In this document: positions 14,474 through 15,802 of the stretch, in pieces | Layout: every line of letters begins with the position of its first letter | Numbering within the stretch: the first letter of the stretch is position 1 | Assembly: GCA_965371245.1 (NCBI GenBank) | Contig: CBDUXT010000116.1 | Coordinates: forward strand, 1-15,802 | Direction: 5' to 3' | DNA length: 15,802 nucleotides | From: CBDUXT01 sp965371245 | GTDB lineage: Bacteria; Planctomycetota; Phycisphaerae; UBA1845 | Notes under the pieces: generated by a model | Seen by the model: the letters and a program-made list of their open reading frames with translations, nothing else | What the model was told of the DNA's origin: nothing | Database searches by the model: none | Position numbers and translations under genes: made by a program

Positions 14474-14843
14474 GGCTCTGCTCCAACAGTCGTGTTTTCG
14501 GTAGCCGCGGCCGCTTGGGCGACCGACCTGTCGTTGACTACCTGAGATTCGGGGCTGACGGTGGAATATTCCACGCCCAACCTGTTTGGCGCCACTCACC
14601 GGCCGTACGTACGGTTTTCGGGCGGAAAACCGGGGTCGGAGCCAGGCTCAAACGGAAGACCGGCTGCGCGGATGTCCGAGCCGTATCCCCCACCCGGGTC
14701 CGCGGCACTCCCGGCGGAACGGACATCGCGAAACACAGCCGCGAGCCCCAGCCTGCGGACCCGTGCGATAGTATGTCACCGGGCTCGCGCCCGCTGCTCC
14801 GAAAAAGGACCCGACGGCGAGTCCGTCGCCCCCGACCATCGTG
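14474..14843. other. Intergenic region with a cluster of palindromes
   Basis: About 370 bp without a convincing gene. It holds GTGGAATATTCCAC (14561-14574), a perfect 14-bp palindrome, and CCGTACGTACGG (14603-14614), a perfect 12-bp palindrome. Partly overlapping the latter is the hairpin CGGTTTTC (14612-14619) with GAAAACCG (14625-14632). The right end is a candidate terminator for the regulator gene. No clear -35/-10 pair was found for the membrane protein gene. Confidence 0.5.
14802..14828 (-). terminator. Candidate intrinsic terminator of the GbsR-type regulator gene
   Basis: CGACGG (14812-14817) pairs with CCGTCG (14823-14828) around five bases. On the minus strand the hairpin is followed by GGTCC and then TTTTT (14806-14802). 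It is 16 nt after the regulator's stop. The stem is short and the T-run is offset by five bases, so strength is doubtful. Confidence 0.45.
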
Positions 14844-15389
14844 CTACCCGCCGAGCCTTGCCAGTGCCCGGACGACCGGCTTGAGCCCCCCCCGCCCCGC
14901 CTTGGCCATCACGTTGAACAGGCTGTTGACCATCTCCCAGAACTCCAGGATGTCGGAAAAGCGCTTCGCGTAGACGGCGGCCTCTTTCCGGGCCGCCCCA
15001 CGCAGCCCCGACTTCTCCTCATCGACCATCACCAGGCAACGCTCGATGGTTTCGACGATCGGCTGAACCTCGCGACGACGTCGCTCGCGGGCGATCGTTT
15101 CGGACATCAGCCAGACGTCCTGCTCGGCCTCGAAATACTCCTTGCGGTCGCCGCGGCGATGGACTCGATGGATCAGCCCCCAGTTCACCAGCTCGCGCAG
15201 GTTCGTGCTGGCGCTGCCGCGCGAGACGGCGAGCTGGTCCATGATGTCGTCCGTACACAGCGCTTGGGAGGAGATGTAGAGCAGCGCATGGATCTCGGCC
15301 ATGGTTCGGCTGATGCCCCAGCTCGCGGCCATCTCGCCCCACCGGCGGATAAAGAGGCTCGTGGCGGCCTCGAACGGCGCTTCGGGCAT
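14844..15389 (-). CDS. GbsR/MarR-family winged-helix transcriptional regulator
   Basis: A 181-residue cytoplasmic DNA-binding protein. Residues ~10-40 (FIRRWGEMAASWGISRTMAE) and the following IHALLYIS match the N-terminal helices of GbsR/OpcR-type regulators. Residues ~43-90 are the winged helix: CTDDIMDQLAVSRGSASTNL recognition region, ELVNWGLIHRVHRRGDRKEYF wing. The remainder is helical (RERRRREVQPIVETIERC) and probably dimerises. Relatives repress choline/glycine-betaine uptake and osmolyte genes; no such genes are in view, so the target is unknown. ATG 15389 is chosen because AAGGA (15396-15400) is 6 nt upstream; the in-frame TTG at 15395 would touch that site. The promoter and a 12-bp palindrome over the ribosome site suggest autorepression. 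Confidence 0.88.
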   Translation of the reverse strand: MPEAPFEAATSLFIRRWGEMAASWGISRTMAEIHALLYISSQALCTDDIMDQLAVSRGSASTNLRELVNWGLIHRVHRRGDRKEYFEAEQDVWLMSETIARERRRREVQPIVETIERCLVMVDEEKSGLRGAARKEAAVYAKRFSDILEFWEMVNSLFNVMAKAGRGGLKPVVRALARLGG

Positions 15390-15396
15390 GGGCAAT

Positions 15397-15408
15397 CCTT
15401 TCGAAAGG
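15397..15408. promoter_or_regulatory. Perfect 12-bp palindrome CCTTTCGAAAGG: candidate operator
   Basis: The palindrome lies between the predicted -10 (15417-15422) and the start codon (15389). It coincides with the expected transcription start and contains part of the ribosome site. A repressor bound here would block transcription; this is the place expected for autoregulation by the MarR-like product. Confidence 0.55.
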
Positions 15409-15416
15409 TTCTGGAA

Positions 15417-15445
15417 ATACTAGAGGTACTGACGGAACGGGTCAA
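15417..15445 (-). promoter_or_regulatory. Sigma70-type promoter of the GbsR-type regulator
   Basis: On the minus strand TTGACC (15445-15440, 5/6) and TAGTAT (15422-15417, 4/6) are separated by exactly 17 nt. Transcription would begin near 15410, only about 20 nt before the ATG. It is the best promoter in the window. Confidence 0.6.
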
Positions 15446-15802
15446 CGGCCGGGGCGGAACGGGCGCTGATGGGGTGCGTAACGGAATCCGGCGTCGGGCA
15501 GTCTTCAGAGCACCGGTAGAACCGGCTTCGCGGCCGGCGCGAGGCCAGCGGCATGCTGACGCGGGGGTCCACAGGTTGGCGCCCACGGCTCTGATTCGGC
15601 GTGCCCGTCCAGCCGGAAGTGTCACGGATCCATGCTGAGCTACTGCCGACCGAGCGACGGACAAACGCGCAAACGCGATTCGCGTTCAGGCTGCGACCCG
15701 GGCCGAGGGCCTGGTTGGGAGCGGTAGAAGCAAGAGAGTACGGGTAGCTAGTGCATCTTCACTCCTGAATCTGCGGGTTTTCGTTACCCGCAACGCCGCG
15801 AC
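15446..15802. other. Right-end stretch without a recognised gene
   Basis: About 357 bp with no convincing reading frame on either strand. Two structures stand out: AACGCGA-T-TCGCGTT (15672-15686), an inverted repeat with one central base, and a hairpin TGCGGGT (15772-15778) with ACCCGCA (15786-15792) near the window edge. A gene may begin beyond the edge. Confidence 0.45.

Overview
The window (high GC, densely coded, no rRNA, tRNA, IS or phage genes seen) looks like a chromosomal stretch of a planctomycete, probably Phycisphaerae-like. The basis is mixed. A secreted protein ends in a degenerate PEP/IPTL-CTERM-type tail (VPT..GWG, then a hydrophobic stretch) preceded by the 'GACC...C...EA(D/E)C' Cys-rich repeats I associate with planctomycete secretomes. 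There is also a lineage-type single-pass membrane protein of unknown function and abundant palindromic intergenic repeats. Placement rests on remembered family patterns, not on a search.

Layout. 233-1897 (-): a secreted/envelope protein with an extreme Arg/Ser/Thr tract, a Tyr/His-rich stretch and C-terminal TPR-like helices. 2026-2748 (-): a HAD-family hydrolase. 2749-3125: a gap holding copy 1 of an ~85-bp dispersed repeat, a candidate promoter and a 7-nt-periodic inverted repeat in the predicted aspS leader. 3126-4916 (+): aspS, TTG start. 4917-5161: paired hairpins. 5162-6286 and 6283-6534 (+): a Zn-type medium-chain dehydrogenase overlapping a small glutaredoxin-like protein by ATGA. 6817-8202 (+): the Cys-rich CTERM-like secreted protein. 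8228-8683 and 8680-9876 (-): rpiB, preceded by and ATGA-overlapped with a fused Sua5/YrdC + low-molecular-weight phosphatase gene. 9877-10215: a gap with repeat copy 2. 10216-11697 and 11699-13594 (-): a coupled pair of M16 peptidases, upstream one with HxxEH and downstream one without. 13769-13812: a strong intrinsic terminator reading leftward. 13853-14473 (-): the membrane-anchored unknown. 14844-15389 (-): a GbsR/MarR-type regulator with a clear promoter and a palindrome lying between promoter and start codon. 15390-15802: no gene seen.

How the genes fit. AspRS and the Sua5 domain (t6A37 of tRNA) serve translation; RpiB serves the pentose phosphate pathway. The phosphatase domain carries the Thr seen in YwlE-type protein-arginine phosphatases, and the order Sua5-phosphatase-RpiB matches Bacillus ywlC-ywlE-ywlF, here with the first two fused. 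The M16 pair most likely forms an active/inactive heterodimer in the periplasm or cell envelope. I found no defence island, CRISPR or clearly new multi-gene system. The most interesting signals are the regulator's promoter/operator, the two intergenic repeat families, the Sua5-phosphatase fusion and the low-complexity TPR protein.
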